DNA of 64,000 nt from Frigididesulfovibrio sp031550695 (GCA_031550695.1 JAVBOI010000002.1:1-64000), one strand, 5' to 3'; numbered from the stretch's first letter, positions 17,731-26,598 are shown. Program-made: numbers and translations. Notes: generated by a model from the letters alone, not told the origin.

Positions 17731-19044
17731 ATGATACGCGTTTTTTCCATCAGCCTCGGCTGTCCCAAAAACCGGGTGGACACCGAGCGCGCCCTTGGCG
17801 CCCTTGGTCCGCTGCACACGGTCCCGCGGCCCGAAGACGCCGACTGCGTCTTTATCAACACCTGCGGCTTTATCGCCCCGGCGATTGAAGAATCCGTGCG
17901 CACGGTCATGGAGACCATTGACCGCATCAATTCGCTGCCCAAGGCAAAGCGTCCCTTTTTGGCCGTGGCCGGCTGCCTTGTGGGCCGGTACGGCGCAAAA
18001 ACGCTCGCCCCGGACCTGCCGGAAGCGGACCTGCTGCTTGACAACCGCGAGCTTGCCTTTTGGGGCGAACGGCTGCGCGCCGGCCTCGGCCTTGACGGAC
18101 CGGCCCCAAAGGCGACCGCCCGGCTGCTGTCCACCGGCCCGGCCTACGCCTGGCTGAAAATCAGCGACGGCTGCCGCCATGCCTGCTCTTTCTGCACCAT
18201 TCCCGCCATTCGCGGCCCCCTGGTCAGCACCCCGACGGAGCACCTGCTTGATGAAGCCCGTTCGCTCCTGGGCCAGGGAATCAGGGAACTGATCCTGGTG
18301 GCCCAGGATCTCACCGCCTGGGGGCGGGATCTCGGCCTTAAGCACGGGCTGAAGACTCTGCTCGAACAACTCCTGCCGCTGCCCGGCCTTGCCCGCCTGC
18401 GCCTTATGTATCTGTACCCGACCGGCTTAACCCCCGATCTGTTGCGCTTTCTGCAAGAGGCCGGCCCGCCTTTTGTGCCGTATTTCGACGTGCCGCTGCA
18501 ACACGCGGCCGAACCGGTGCTCGCCCGCATGGGCCGCCCCTTTTCCCGCAATCCGCACGAGGTTGTTGAGCGCATTCGCTCCCGCTTTCCTGAAGCCGCC
18601 CTGCGCACCAGCATCATTGTGGGCTTTCCCGGCGAAAGCGAACAGGACTTTGCGGAACTCTGCGCCTTTGTGGAACAAAGCCGCTTTCACCACCTCGGGG
18701 TGTTCGCCTATCAACCGGAAGAAGGCACCCCGGCCGCGACCATGCCCGACCAGGTGCCGGACCGGGAAAAACAGTGGCGGCGCGACAGCCTCATGAACAT
18801 TCAGGGCGAAATCAGCGAAGCCATTCTCGGCGCTTACGCCGGGCAGCGCCTGGACGTGCTCGTGGATTCCCCCCACGAGGAATGGCCCGGACTGCACCTG
18901 GGCAGAACCTGGTTCCAGGCGCCGGAAAGCGACGGCGTTACCTACATCAGCGGCCCGGGCGTCGTTCCCGGCGCCATGGTCAATGCCGACATTGTCGAAA
19001 CATCCACGTACGATCTTGTGGGCCTGACCGATGCGGAGGAATAA
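17731..19044 (+). CDS. rimO: Ribosomal protein S12 methylthiotransferase
   Basis: RimO methylthiolates an aspartate of ribosomal protein S12 using radical SAM chemistry. The 437-residue product has the N-terminal MTTase domain (SLGCPKNRVDTE, NTCGFI, AGCLVGRYG supplying cluster cysteines), the radical SAM motif CRHACSFC, and a C-terminal TRAM domain. The RimO subfamily is indicated by ISDGCRHACSFCTIPAIRG and the start ISLGCPKN. The start was set at MIRVFS; sequence upstream is shared with the divergent kinase promoter. An AT-rich stretch follows the stop. Confidence 0.96.
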   Translation: MIRVFSISLGCPKNRVDTERALGALGPLHTVPRPEDADCVFINTCGFIAPAIEESVRTVMETIDRINSLPKAKRPFLAVAGCLVGRYGAKTLAPDLPEADLLLDNRELAFWGERLRAGLGLDGPAPKATARLLSTGPAYAWLKISDGCRHACSFCTIPAIRGPLVSTPTEHLLDEARSLLGQGIRELILVAQDLTAWGRDLGLKHGLKTLLEQLLPLPGLARLRLMYLYPTGLTPDLLRFLQEAGPPFVPYFDVPLQHAAEPVLARMGRPFSRNPHEVVERIRSRFPEAALRTSIIVGFPGESEQDFAELCAFVEQSRFHHLGVFAYQPEEGTPAATMPDQVPDREKQWRRDSLMNIQGEISEAILGAYAGQRLDVLVDSPHEEWPGLHLGRTWFQAPESDGVTYISGPGVVPGAMVNADIVETSTYDLVGLTDAEE

Positions 19045-19256
19045 AAAAACTTTTCGGGCATGATCCCCGCGCGGCCGAAAATAAATTTTTTATTATACAA
19101 ATCAGCCTATAAAAAAGAAAGCTGTTTTTGTATACAACAAAGAACTTTTTTTCAGACATTCGCCTTTGTCTATTAAATAGTTAACTTTTTTTATAAAAAC
19201 TTGCAGTTGCAAAAATAGCCCCATGTCGGGTATCTTCATTTCACAAGGAGTGCGGC
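19045..19256. promoter_or_regulatory. AT-rich regulatory region before the lactate-gene cluster
   Basis: This 212-base stretch is far richer in A+T than its surroundings. It holds the perfect 10-bp palindrome TTGTATACAA at 19128-19137 and a related TATACAA at 19094-19100. A promoter for the downstream gene is expected here, but no pair with good spacing stands out. Confidence 0.45.
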
Positions 19257-20333
19257 ATGACCGGTATCTACATCGGCTCCACCGTTCCTCGCTCCGGCAA
19301 GAGCCTTCTGTCGTTTTCTCTGGGGGTTCTCCTGCAAAAAGCGGGATATTCCGTCGGATACATGAAGCCCTTGGGCCGAATCCCCCAAAAAAAAGACGAG
19401 CTGCTAGGCGATGCCGATGCCCTGGTGGTGCAGGAGGTGCTTGGTCAGAACGCTCCGGCGGATGTTGTTTCGCCGGTGATGATTCCTGGAGACCTGCACG
19501 CCCTTGCCGTGCGGGAAGATGACAGGGACGCGGCCATGCGGCGTATTTGCGCGGCCTACGAACAGATTTCGGCCGGCAAAGATTTCACGCTGGTATCGGG
19601 AAGCGCGTCTTTTCCCGCCACGGGGCGCTTCTGCCATGCCGACGGGCTGCGCGTTCTGCGGACCCTCGGGTTGAAAATTTTGTTTGTGGAACGCTTTACC
19701 GGCCGCTTCAACTACGACGCCCTGCTTTTCCTCAAGGATCTGCTCGGTCCGGACTTGCTGGGCATAGTGTTCAATGACGTGCCCGATGAGGAGGCACGCG
19801 ACGCGGCCAGGCTGCTCGTTCCGTATCTGCGGGAGCGTGGCGTTTCAGTATTGGGCATCATCGGCCGCGAACCCGGCCTTGCGGCCATGCGCGTCACCGA
19901 ACTGGCCCAGGGCCTGAACGGTCACATAGTGGCCGGCAACGCCCATGCCTCGCGCATGGTGGACAGTTTTTTGATCGGAACCATGCAGGTGGACAACTTC
20001 ATGCTCCACTTGCGGCAGAGAAGCGGCTGCGCCGTCATCGTCGGCGGCGACAGGGCGGATCTGCAACTGGCCGCGCTGCACGCCGCCAGCCCCTGCATTG
20101 TTCTGACCGGCAACATCGGCCCGTCCGAATTGATACGCTCCCGCGCCGAAGGCATGGGAGCCGCCCTGGTCTGTGTGCGCGAGGATACCTATACGGTGGC
20201 CAGGGCCATGTCGCGTATACTGATGGCGAAAAAACTGAGGGATCTCAATCAGATCCGTCTCGCAGTCAGCCTGGTGGAGAATACTCTTGATATCCAGGGT
20301 ATTCTTGATAAAATCGCCACGAATGCCCAGTAG
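19257..20333 (+). CDS. DRTGG-domain P-loop protein (phosphotransacetylase N-terminal-like)
   Basis: The 358-residue product has an AAA_26/BioD-like P-loop domain (IGSTVPRSGKSLLSF) and a C-terminal DRTGG domain with RSGCAVIVGGDRADLQLAAL. These two domains form the N-terminal regulatory half of long phosphotransacetylases, but the catalytic PTA domain is absent. I recall a homologous stand-alone gene in Desulfovibrio between the pta-ackA and LUD-protein genes of the lactate locus. It may therefore sense metabolites of acetate or lactate flux. AAGGAG precedes the ATG. Confidence 0.85.
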   Translation: MTGIYIGSTVPRSGKSLLSFSLGVLLQKAGYSVGYMKPLGRIPQKKDELLGDADALVVQEVLGQNAPADVVSPVMIPGDLHALAVREDDRDAAMRRICAAYEQISAGKDFTLVSGSASFPATGRFCHADGLRVLRTLGLKILFVERFTGRFNYDALLFLKDLLGPDLLGIVFNDVPDEEARDAARLLVPYLRERGVSVLGIIGREPGLAAMRVTELAQGLNGHIVAGNAHASRMVDSFLIGTMQVDNFMLHLRQRSGCAVIVGGDRADLQLAALHAASPCIVLTGNIGPSELIRSRAEGMGAALVCVREDTYTVARAMSRILMAKKLRDLNQIRLAVSLVENTLDIQGILDKIATNAQ

Positions 20334-20491
20334 TCCGCGCAGGAATGCTCCCGCCGACCACGCTGCGGCATTTGAAAGCCGGACAGGCGAAAGCCTGGCC
20401 TTAAAGGCGGGCGGCCCGACCGTTCCGCCTGAAAAGTCTTTTCCGGGCCGGCCGATTGTCTGAACGCGCTGATTTGTTGATGTATATACTT

Positions 20492-20512
20492 TTTGTCCTC
20501 TGGCAGGACAAA
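20492..20512. promoter_or_regulatory. Inverted repeat in lldG leader (candidate operator)
   Basis: TTTGTCC and GGACAAA form a perfect 7-bp dyad around a 7-base spacer. A smaller GTCC-GTCA-GGAC dyad follows about 30 bases later. Dyads of this size are typical of dimeric regulators. Confidence 0.45.
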
Positions 20513-20574
20513 CGGCTTTTCGACAACCCTTTTCCCGTACTGTCCGTCAGGACGGGCGGCCAAAAGTGTATAAG

Positions 20575-20608
20575 CCCTGTCTGGCAATGCAACGCTGGCG
20601 CGACAGGG
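20575..20608. promoter_or_regulatory. Second inverted repeat in lldG leader
   Basis: CCCTGTC (20575-20581) and GACAGGG (20602-20608) are perfect inverses with a 20-base spacer. It could be an operator or an RNA stem. Confidence 0.4.
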
Positions 20609-20678
20609 ACCGATATAGCGAGTTTTTGGTATTGCCAATGGACAAAAACGACATATCTTAACAAATTAGGAGGGAATT

Positions 20679-20723
20679 GTGTTTTGCCGCAGGCCGGCAA
20701 AGGAAGTGTCTAAATGCTGTTGA
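20679..20723 (+). CDS. Possible 14-residue leader peptide
   Basis: A GTG codon four bases after AGGAGGG opens a 14-codon frame (MFCRRPAKEVSKCC with GTG read as Met) ending TGA. Three cysteines and several basic residues are present. It is the only use I can see for an otherwise orphan, strong ribosome site 177 bases before lldG. The spacing is short and chance occurrence is likely. Confidence 0.25.
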   Translation: MFCRRPAKEVSKCC

Positions 20724-20850
20724 AGCGAGCAGGCACCTAAGTGTGGATTATGTGGATTGCTTTGGTGTGACCAGGAGCATCATACAAACCGCGGCGTGGA
20801 AAGAGAACCGTGAAGCTCGGCCGTCTTTTGCCGTCGCAAGGGAGTCTTAC

Positions 20851-21483
20851 ATGGCAAACGTAGAAGAGTCTACATTGGAGCTTTTGAAAACCAAGGCTGC
20901 CGCCGTTGGCATGAAAGTGGCGGAGGTAAAGAACTTTGAAGAGGCCATCGCTTATGCCGTGGACGTCTGCGACAAAAAAGAAATGGCTCAGCGCTACCTG
21001 AAGATGCAGGACGGCAAGCTGGTCGGCCTTGGACCCACGGAAGTCATCTATGATGACAAAAAGACCATGGCCGCCGGCGGGCTGGACGACAAGGCCTTTG
21101 ACAGCCTGTCCAAGCAGTGCGCGAAAAAGAACATCACGGTCGGCCGCGAAAACCTGCGCGACTGGGAATGGATGGCCGGACACGACGTGGGCTTTGCCGT
21201 TGCGGACAAAATCATTGCCGACAACCCCACCCTCGTGTTCTCCTGCATGGACGAAAACCTGCGTCTCGCCCTTTCCGTTGGCGAAGAGTACGTTGTCGTG
21301 GCGCCCAAATCCCGGATCGTGAAAACCTCCTTCGATCTTGAAGATTACCTGAACGACCTTATGTCCGGGCCCAATTACGTGGACTTCATCTCCTCGTCCA
21401 GCCGCACGGCTGACATTGAACGGGTGCTTGCCATCGGCGTTCACGGTTCTCTCATAATCCACCTTGTTATTACGGAGGAATAG
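20851..21483 (+). CDS. lldG: LUD-domain protein, LldG/LutC type
   Basis: The 210-residue product is a lactate-utilisation LUD-domain protein, a subunit or helper of the LldEFG (LutABC) L-lactate dehydrogenase complex. The LUD fold is seen in the alternating strands ending VFSCMDENLRLALSVGEEYVV and SRTADIERVLAIGVHG. The start MANVEE follows AAGGGAG; an in-frame TTG 58 codons earlier would add sequence from the leader with no family match and only two bases between it and the ribosome site. The fused LldEF gene begins four bases after the stop. Confidence 0.88.
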   Translation: MANVEESTLELLKTKAAAVGMKVAEVKNFEEAIAYAVDVCDKKEMAQRYLKMQDGKLVGLGPTEVIYDDKKTMAAGGLDDKAFDSLSKQCAKKNITVGRENLRDWEWMAGHDVGFAVADKIIADNPTLVFSCMDENLRLALSVGEEYVVVAPKSRIVKTSFDLEDYLNDLMSGPNYVDFISSSSRTADIERVLAIGVHGSLIIHLVITEE

Positions 21484-21487
21484 GCGC

Positions 21488-23641
21488 ATGCAAACACCCG
21501 CCAAGAACATAAAAACATATCATGAGGACCTCAAGCAGGCCCTTGCCGACTCCTTCCTGCGCGAGACCCTCGACAAAATTGCCGTGAACTACCGGACAAC
21601 CCGCGAAAGAATCTTCTCCGTGATCAACGAGAAGGAAATCGTCGCCGGTAACGCCGCGGCCAAAGACTACGCCATGGCTCACTACGATGAGCTGTTCGCG
21701 ATGTTCAAAAAGGAAGCCGAAAAACGCGGCGCGCATGTCCACTACGCCTCCACCGGCGCCGAAGCCAACGCCATCATCGCCAAGATCGCCCGCGACAACA
21801 ACGTCAAGCTGATCACCAAGACCAAGACCCTTACCTCCAAGGAAATCGGTCTTAACCCCGTCCTGGAAGCCCAGGGCTGTGAAGTGGTGGAAGGCGACCT
21901 CGGCGAATGGATTCTCCAGCTTCGCGACGAAGGCCCCTGTCACCTGGTGCTGCCCGCCATGCACCTTTCCCGCCACCAGGTCGCCCAGACCTTCTCTGAC
22001 GTCACCAACTTCAAGCAGGAAGGCGACATCGCCAAACTGGTTATGGTGGCCCGCCGCGTGCTGCGCCTGAAATTCGCCACCGCCGACATGGGCATTACCG
22101 GCGGCAACTTTGTCGTGGCCGAAACCGGCACCGTGGGCGTGTGCACCAACGAAGGCAACGCCCGTCTGGTTACCACCATTCCCCGCGTGCAGGTCTCCCT
22201 CGCCGGCCTCGACAAAATGGTGCTCACCACCCGCCAGGCCCTGAACGCCCAGTACGTTCTGGCCCGTAACGGCACCGGCCAGCCCATCACCTCCTACGTG
22301 ACCTGGATGTCCGGCGCCATGGAACAGCTCCAGAACCCGGACAAGAAAAAGGTCTACCACATCGTCATCCTGGACAACGGCCGCAAAGCCCTGTCCAAGG
22401 ATCCGCTGTGCCGCGAAGCCCTGCGCTGCATCCGCTGCGGCGCCTGCGCCAACATCTGCCCGGTTTACCGCATGGTCGGCGGCCACGCCATGGGCCACGT
22501 GTACATGGGCGCCATCGGTCTTATCCTTACCTACTTCTACCATGGCAAGGATAAAGCCAGAAACATCATTCAGAACTGCATCAACTGTGAAGCCTGTAAA
22601 GCGGTTTGCGCCGGCGGCATCAACCTGCCCGCCGTTATCGCCGAAATCCGGGCCCGCCTGAATGAAGAAGACGGCTCCCCCATCGAGTCCTCCCTGCTGG
22701 CCAAGGTGCTCTCCAACCGCAAGCTGTTCCACACCCTGCTGCGCTTCGGCAAGTGGGCCCAAAAGCCCATGACCGCCGGCACCCCCTACATTCGCCACCT
22801 GCCCGAAGTCTTCCTTAAGGGTCAGGGATTCCGCGCTTTGCCCGCCATTGCGGACAAGCCTTTCCGCGATATGTGGGAAAAGCTGAAGACCACCACCAAC
22901 CCCAACGCCAAGATCAAGGTCGGCATCTTTGCCGGCTGCGCTCAGGACTTCATCTATCCCGAGCATCTGGCCGCCGCGGTCAAAATCCTGACCGCCAAGG
23001 GCTGCGCCGTGGACTTCCCCCAGGGCCAGAGCTGCTGCGGTCTGCCCGTGCAGATGATGGGCGAGCGCAAAGCCTCCGAAGACGTGGCGAAGAACAACTT
23101 GAACGCCTTTGACTCGGCCGGCTACGACTACATCATCACCCTGTGCGCTTCCTGCGCCTCTCACCTGAAACACGCCTACCCGCGCGTGCTTCGCAACTAC
23201 CCCGACCTGGCCGCCAAGGTGCAGCAGTTCACCCAGAAAGTGACTGACTTCAGCTCCTTTGCCCGCAACGTGCTCGGGTTCAGCGAAGGCGACTTCAACA
23301 AGTCCGGCGAAGGCGTCTGCTACCATGCTCCGTGCCACCTGTGCCGCGGCATGGGCGTCACCGAAGAGCCCCGCGCGCTTATCGACATGGCCGCCAACTA
23401 CAAGGCCGCCAATGAAGAAGACGTGTGCTGCGGCTTTGGCGGGTCCTACTCCGTGAAGTTCCCGGAAGTGGCCAGCCAGGTGCTGGACAAGAAGCTGACC
23501 AACCTGGAAGCCACTGGCGCGTCCGTCCTGGTTACGGACTGCCCCGGCTGCGTTATCCAGTTGCGCGGCGGTGAAGAAAAACGCGGCAAGAAGCTCAAGG
23601 TGGAACACATCGCCGAGTTGATCGCCCGTCAGATGAAGTAA
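21488..23641 (+). CDS. lldEF: Fused LldE-LldF lactate dehydrogenase iron-sulfur protein
   Basis: The 717-residue protein joins two normally separate subunits. The N-terminal half is a LutB/LldF LUD domain (ITGGNFVVAETGTVG, RVQVSLAGLDKMV). Two ferredoxin motifs, CIRCGACANICP and CINCEACKAVC, lie near residues 305-375. The C-terminal half is LutA/LldE with two CCG domains, including SCCGLPVQMMG, CHLCRGMG and CCGFGGSYS. It should oxidise L-lactate to pyruvate at the cytoplasmic membrane face. GGAGG precedes the ATG. Fusions of this size are known to me from Desulfovibrio lactate loci. Confidence 0.93.
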   Translation: MQTPAKNIKTYHEDLKQALADSFLRETLDKIAVNYRTTRERIFSVINEKEIVAGNAAAKDYAMAHYDELFAMFKKEAEKRGAHVHYASTGAEANAIIAKIARDNNVKLITKTKTLTSKEIGLNPVLEAQGCEVVEGDLGEWILQLRDEGPCHLVLPAMHLSRHQVAQTFSDVTNFKQEGDIAKLVMVARRVLRLKFATADMGITGGNFVVAETGTVGVCTNEGNARLVTTIPRVQVSLAGLDKMVLTTRQALNAQYVLARNGTGQPITSYVTWMSGAMEQLQNPDKKKVYHIVILDNGRKALSKDPLCREALRCIRCGACANICPVYRMVGGHAMGHVYMGAIGLILTYFYHGKDKARNIIQNCINCEACKAVCAGGINLPAVIAEIRARLNEEDGSPIESSLLAKVLSNRKLFHTLLRFGKWAQKPMTAGTPYIRHLPEVFLKGQGFRALPAIADKPFRDMWEKLKTTTNPNAKIKVGIFAGCAQDFIYPEHLAAAVKILTAKGCAVDFPQGQSCCGLPVQMMGERKASEDVAKNNLNAFDSAGYDYIITLCASCASHLKHAYPRVLRNYPDLAAKVQQFTQKVTDFSSFARNVLGFSEGDFNKSGEGVCYHAPCHLCRGMGVTEEPRALIDMAANYKAANEEDVCCGFGGSYSVKFPEVASQVLDKKLTNLEATGASVLVTDCPGCVIQLRGGEEKRGKKLKVEHIAELIARQMK

Positions 23642-23671
23642 CATTCGTCTGATGTAAGCCTTACGCCTCTT

Positions 23672-23707
23672 GCGGCCGGGGAAGAAATTTCCCGGCCGCT
23701 TTTTTTT
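23672..23707 (+). terminator. Intrinsic terminator of the lactate-gene cluster
   Basis: GCGGCCGGG and CCCGGCCGC form a 9-bp GC stem with a 10-base loop, followed by eight T residues. It lies 30 bases after the fused gene's stop. Confidence 0.92.
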
Positions 23708-23708
23708 G

Positions 23709-23778
23709 AAAAGGCGTCTCCTTCAGCGGTCCACTCCGGCTTCCTCGGCCAAGTGGGCCGCTGAAGGAGGCGCCTTTT
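23709..23778. repeat. 70-bp near-perfect palindrome after the terminator
   Basis: Arms run from AAAAGGCG through CTCCTTCAGCGG to CCACT and back, with only a few mismatches around a 16-base loop. T-rich ends on both strands mean it could act as a second, bidirectional terminator. Confidence 0.7.
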
Positions 23779-24036
23779 CTTTGGGGGCTCCGCGAGTATC
23801 TTGCAGCGGAGCGAACAAAACAGCGCAGGTTGAATATAGTACAAGCCTATATTAATTTTCTTATTATAAATACATAGCAATCTATTATTCTTTCATGACA
23901 CCATGTTACGCACTATAAAAACTCATGCGAAAAATATTTGTGCAGTTTATCAAAATTTTAAAGACCCGCCTTGACAAAGTCACTCTCTTATGCTGAAAAA
24001 ATTATAGAGTCTGAAAACCCTAACCGAGAGGTGCGT

Positions 24037-26445
24037 ATGACCACGAGACTCAAAATCATTATCGGTTTTTCTTTTGTGATCATTGTATTAATTTGCCTAT
24101 CCATATTTGCATACACGCAACTAGATGAATCAACGGATGGGTTCACCGCATATCGGGCTGAAGCGCGGATGGCTGTGTTCGCCAATGCGGGGGACGCATT
24201 GTTGCGCGAGGCCGCCGTCAAGACCCAAACATTCACCTCCTCACCCGATCCAAAACTTATTGACGCTGCTGTCAAGGATATCGAAGCCGGCGGCAAGTAC
24301 GTCGCGGACGCGCGCGAGCTTGAAACCACCCCTGCCAGTTTTTCCATTCTTGATGAACAATTGGCCAGATTTACCAAAATCGTCGCCGCCATCGAGCTTT
24401 ATCGCACCAAGCTATTGGCGGCGCTTAAATTGCGAGATGAAGAGACGCTTCCTACAGGTCGCCTGCTCAACAACCAACTCAGCGCCCTTATGACCTCCGC
24501 CAGCGCAAGTGATCCCGCCCTGCTCGTGTCTCTTGACGAAGCCTACAGCGCGTATGTGGAAACCCGTGTTCTCATCCGTGCCTACGTTGTCGAGCAACAG
24601 CAGGAGATCGCGACTGACGCTTCGCGTTATCTGCAGGATTTGATCACAGCCGTGCAGAAAATGGATTCCCTGTTCCGTTCCGAAGAATCGCGCAAAGCTT
24701 ACGCCTTGTTGCGTGACAACTGCTATCGCTATCAGGGGACCGCAAGCAACTTGATTGCATTGGTTGCTGAGGCGAAAGCGGCGAAATTGGAAATTGAGGA
24801 GCTGACTCACGCCGCAAGCAGCATTTTTGACTCCTATACCGCCCAGGTGCAGCAGGAGATGTTCGCTTTGGGAGCCGCCACGCTCGCCGGCAACGAGAGA
24901 GCACAGATATTACTGATCAGCGGCAGCCTTGTCGGCGTTATCCTCGGCCTCGCCTTCGCTCTGTGGATCATCTACGGGGTCACGCGGGTGCTCAAGCTCG
25001 TGTCCCGCTTCGCTTCCGATGTTGCGCGGGGCGAATTCAACACCGCTCTCCCCGTGCGCGAAGGAGGAGAAATCGGCGCTATGGCCAGAGCCATCATGGA
25101 AATTCCGGAGGTCCTTTCCAATGTTATGAGTCAGGGTAAACAGCTGGCGGAAAGTATTTCCATAGGCAGTTTCCGCACGCGATTCGATACCAACAAATTC
25201 AACGGGGGGTTCGGCGATCTGGCTGGCTGCATCAACAACGTGTGCGACGCCTACACCGGCGTGCTCGACTCCATCCCCACCCCTCTGATGACCGGCGACA
25301 AGAACTGCTCCATCCGCTTTTTGAACAAAGAAGCGCAAAGGGTTTTGGGGAGCAATCAGGTTGGCAAAAAATGCGCCGACATACTCAACACCAAAGAGTG
25401 CAACACTCAAGGGTGCTTTGGCCGGAGAGCCATAGACGGCAACAGCCCTTACAACAATGAAGTCACGCTGCACCCACATGGCAAACGCATTGAAGCCAAC
25501 GTTGTTGCCGCCCCTCTGCATAATCCTGCCGGAAAAACTGAAGGCTTCATGGAAGTCATCACCGACATCACTGCCATGAAGGACACGCAAAGCACCATGC
25601 TTGGCGTCGCGCAAGAAGCACAGACCATCGCCGATCGTGTGGCGGCCGCGGCCGAAGAGCTTTCAGCCCAGGTCGAACAGGTGTCCCGCGGCGCTGAAAT
25701 GCAACGAGAGCGCGTACACGCCACCGCTGCGGCCATGACCGAAATGAACGCCGCCGTGCTCGAAGTGGCCCGTAGCGCGGGCAACGCCTCGGAACAAAGC
25801 GAGGACACACGGAAAAAGGCTGACGGCGGCGCGGACCTGGTGCACAAAGTCGTTGAGTCAATCACTGATATAAACAACGTGGCCCTGGCTTTGCAAAACA
25901 ATATGGAAGACCTCGGCAAGCAGGCGGAAAGCATAGGCGGCGTGATGAACGTCATTTCCGACATCGCGGATCAAACCAACCTGCTCGCTCTGAATGCGGC
26001 CATCGAAGCGGCCAGAGCGGGAGAAGCGGGACGAGGTTTCGCGGTGGTGGCCGATGAAGTACGTAAGCTCGCGGAAAAAACCATGGGCGCGACGCAGGAA
26101 GTGGGCACCAATATCAAGGCCATCCAGAATTCCACTCTTGCCAATATCAAAGAGGTGACAACCGCTGTGGCGAATATCGGCGAAGCAACCGGTCTTTCCA
26201 CCGCCTCCGGGCAGGCGTTACGTGAAATCGTGGATCTGGCGGCCGCCAACTCCAGTGTTGTGGCGGCCATTGCCACGGCGGCCGAAGAACAAAGCGCCAC
26301 GTCCGAAGAAATCACCAATGCGTTGGAGGAAGTCAACCGCATTGTGGGCGAAACAACAGACGGCATGACTCAGGCATCAGCGGCGGTGCACGACCTTGCG
26401 GAAACGGCTCATCAGCTCAAGGCTGTGGTAGAGAGGCTGCGGTGA
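24037..26445 (+). CDS. Methyl-accepting chemotaxis protein with PAS domain
   Basis: The 802-residue receptor has a membrane segment at about residues 7-28, a long helical periplasmic domain, a second membrane segment near 290-313, HAMP, a PAS domain and a C-terminal MCP signalling domain with IADQTNLLALNAAIEAARAG. The PAS domain carries a cluster of cysteines (CADILNTKECNTQGC), so a redox or metal ligand is possible. The start MTTRLK follows GAGAGGTGC. Flanked by terminators on both sides, so monocistronic. Confidence 0.95.
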   Translation: MTTRLKIIIGFSFVIIVLICLSIFAYTQLDESTDGFTAYRAEARMAVFANAGDALLREAAVKTQTFTSSPDPKLIDAAVKDIEAGGKYVADARELETTPASFSILDEQLARFTKIVAAIELYRTKLLAALKLRDEETLPTGRLLNNQLSALMTSASASDPALLVSLDEAYSAYVETRVLIRAYVVEQQQEIATDASRYLQDLITAVQKMDSLFRSEESRKAYALLRDNCYRYQGTASNLIALVAEAKAAKLEIEELTHAASSIFDSYTAQVQQEMFALGAATLAGNERAQILLISGSLVGVILGLAFALWIIYGVTRVLKLVSRFASDVARGEFNTALPVREGGEIGAMARAIMEIPEVLSNVMSQGKQLAESISIGSFRTRFDTNKFNGGFGDLAGCINNVCDAYTGVLDSIPTPLMTGDKNCSIRFLNKEAQRVLGSNQVGKKCADILNTKECNTQGCFGRRAIDGNSPYNNEVTLHPHGKRIEANVVAAPLHNPAGKTEGFMEVITDITAMKDTQSTMLGVAQEAQTIADRVAAAAEELSAQVEQVSRGAEMQRERVHATAAAMTEMNAAVLEVARSAGNASEQSEDTRKKADGGADLVHKVVESITDINNVALALQNNMEDLGKQAESIGGVMNVISDIADQTNLLALNAAIEAARAGEAGRGFAVVADEVRKLAEKTMGATQEVGTNIKAIQNSTLANIKEVTTAVANIGEATGLSTASGQALREIVDLAAANSSVVAAIATAAEEQSATSEEITNALEEVNRIVGETTDGMTQASAAVHDLAETAHQLKAVVERLR

Positions 26446-26508
26446 GGTGAGGAGACGTCAGCCTCACCCCCGCTCCGCGATATACGTTGAAACACCGCGC
26501 GCTTTCCT

Positions 26509-26540
26509 AACTCACCCCGGGAGTCGGGGTGAGTTTTTTT
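26509..26540 (+). terminator. Intrinsic terminator after chemotaxis receptor
   Basis: AACTCACCCCG and CGGGGTGAGTT form an 11-bp stem with a five-base loop, followed by a T run. Confidence 0.93.
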
Positions 26541-26569
26541 ATCAAACCACCCCGCCGCCGGCGCCTGGC

Positions 26570-26598
26570 TCGACTTTTTTATTTCAGTCGGGTAGAAT
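26570..26598 (+). promoter_or_regulatory. Probable sigma-70 promoter for hisD
   Basis: TCGACT (26570-26575) and TAGAAT (26593-26598) are 17 bases apart and end 45 bases before the hisD start. Confidence 0.5.

Larger units (their letters stand above)
20334..20850 (+). promoter_or_regulatory. 517-base leader between DRTGG gene and lldG
   Basis: No normal gene is present. It holds three inverted repeats built on GTCC/GGAC or CCCTGTC/GACAGGG, a GTATATAC palindrome at 20482-20489, and an AGGAGGG sequence at 20668-20674 that has no long reading frame behind it. Its length and structure suggest transcriptional or translational control of the two LUD genes. Confidence 0.5.
23642..24036. other. Intergenic region before chemotaxis receptor
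   Basis: The left part holds the terminator and the 70-bp palindrome. The right part (about 23830-24036) is AT-rich with a consensus TTGACA at 23971-23976, but the possible -10 boxes TATGCT (23989) and TATAGA (24003) are at unfavourable spacings of 12 and 26 bases. Confidence 0.45.

Noticed and set aside
16012..18369. 785-residue form of the sensor kinase starting inside rimO
   Set aside because: The extra 277 residues lie antisense to rimO and its promoter, and a good ribosome site marks the start at 17538.
19257..20333. Truncated phosphotransacetylase pseudogene
   Set aside because: The two domains are complete and the length suits a known stand-alone family; no PTA catalytic remnant follows.
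20492..20610. Sigma-54 promoter in the lldG leader
   Set aside because: TGGC sequences occur (20501, 20582), but no GC lies ten bases after the GG, so the required -24/-12 spacing is not met.
20677..20850. Extension of LldG by 58 residues from a TTG start at 20677
   Set aside because: Only two bases separate the AGGAGGG from this TTG, the added residues have no LUD character, and MANVEE has its own ribosome site.
21470..23644. Very long antisense open frame (724 codons) opposite the fused LldEF gene; similar ones opposite recD2, ftsH and lepA
   Set aside because: GC-rich codon bias removes stops on the other strand. These frames show Gly/His/Val-rich composition without domains, and the sense proteins are clearly real.
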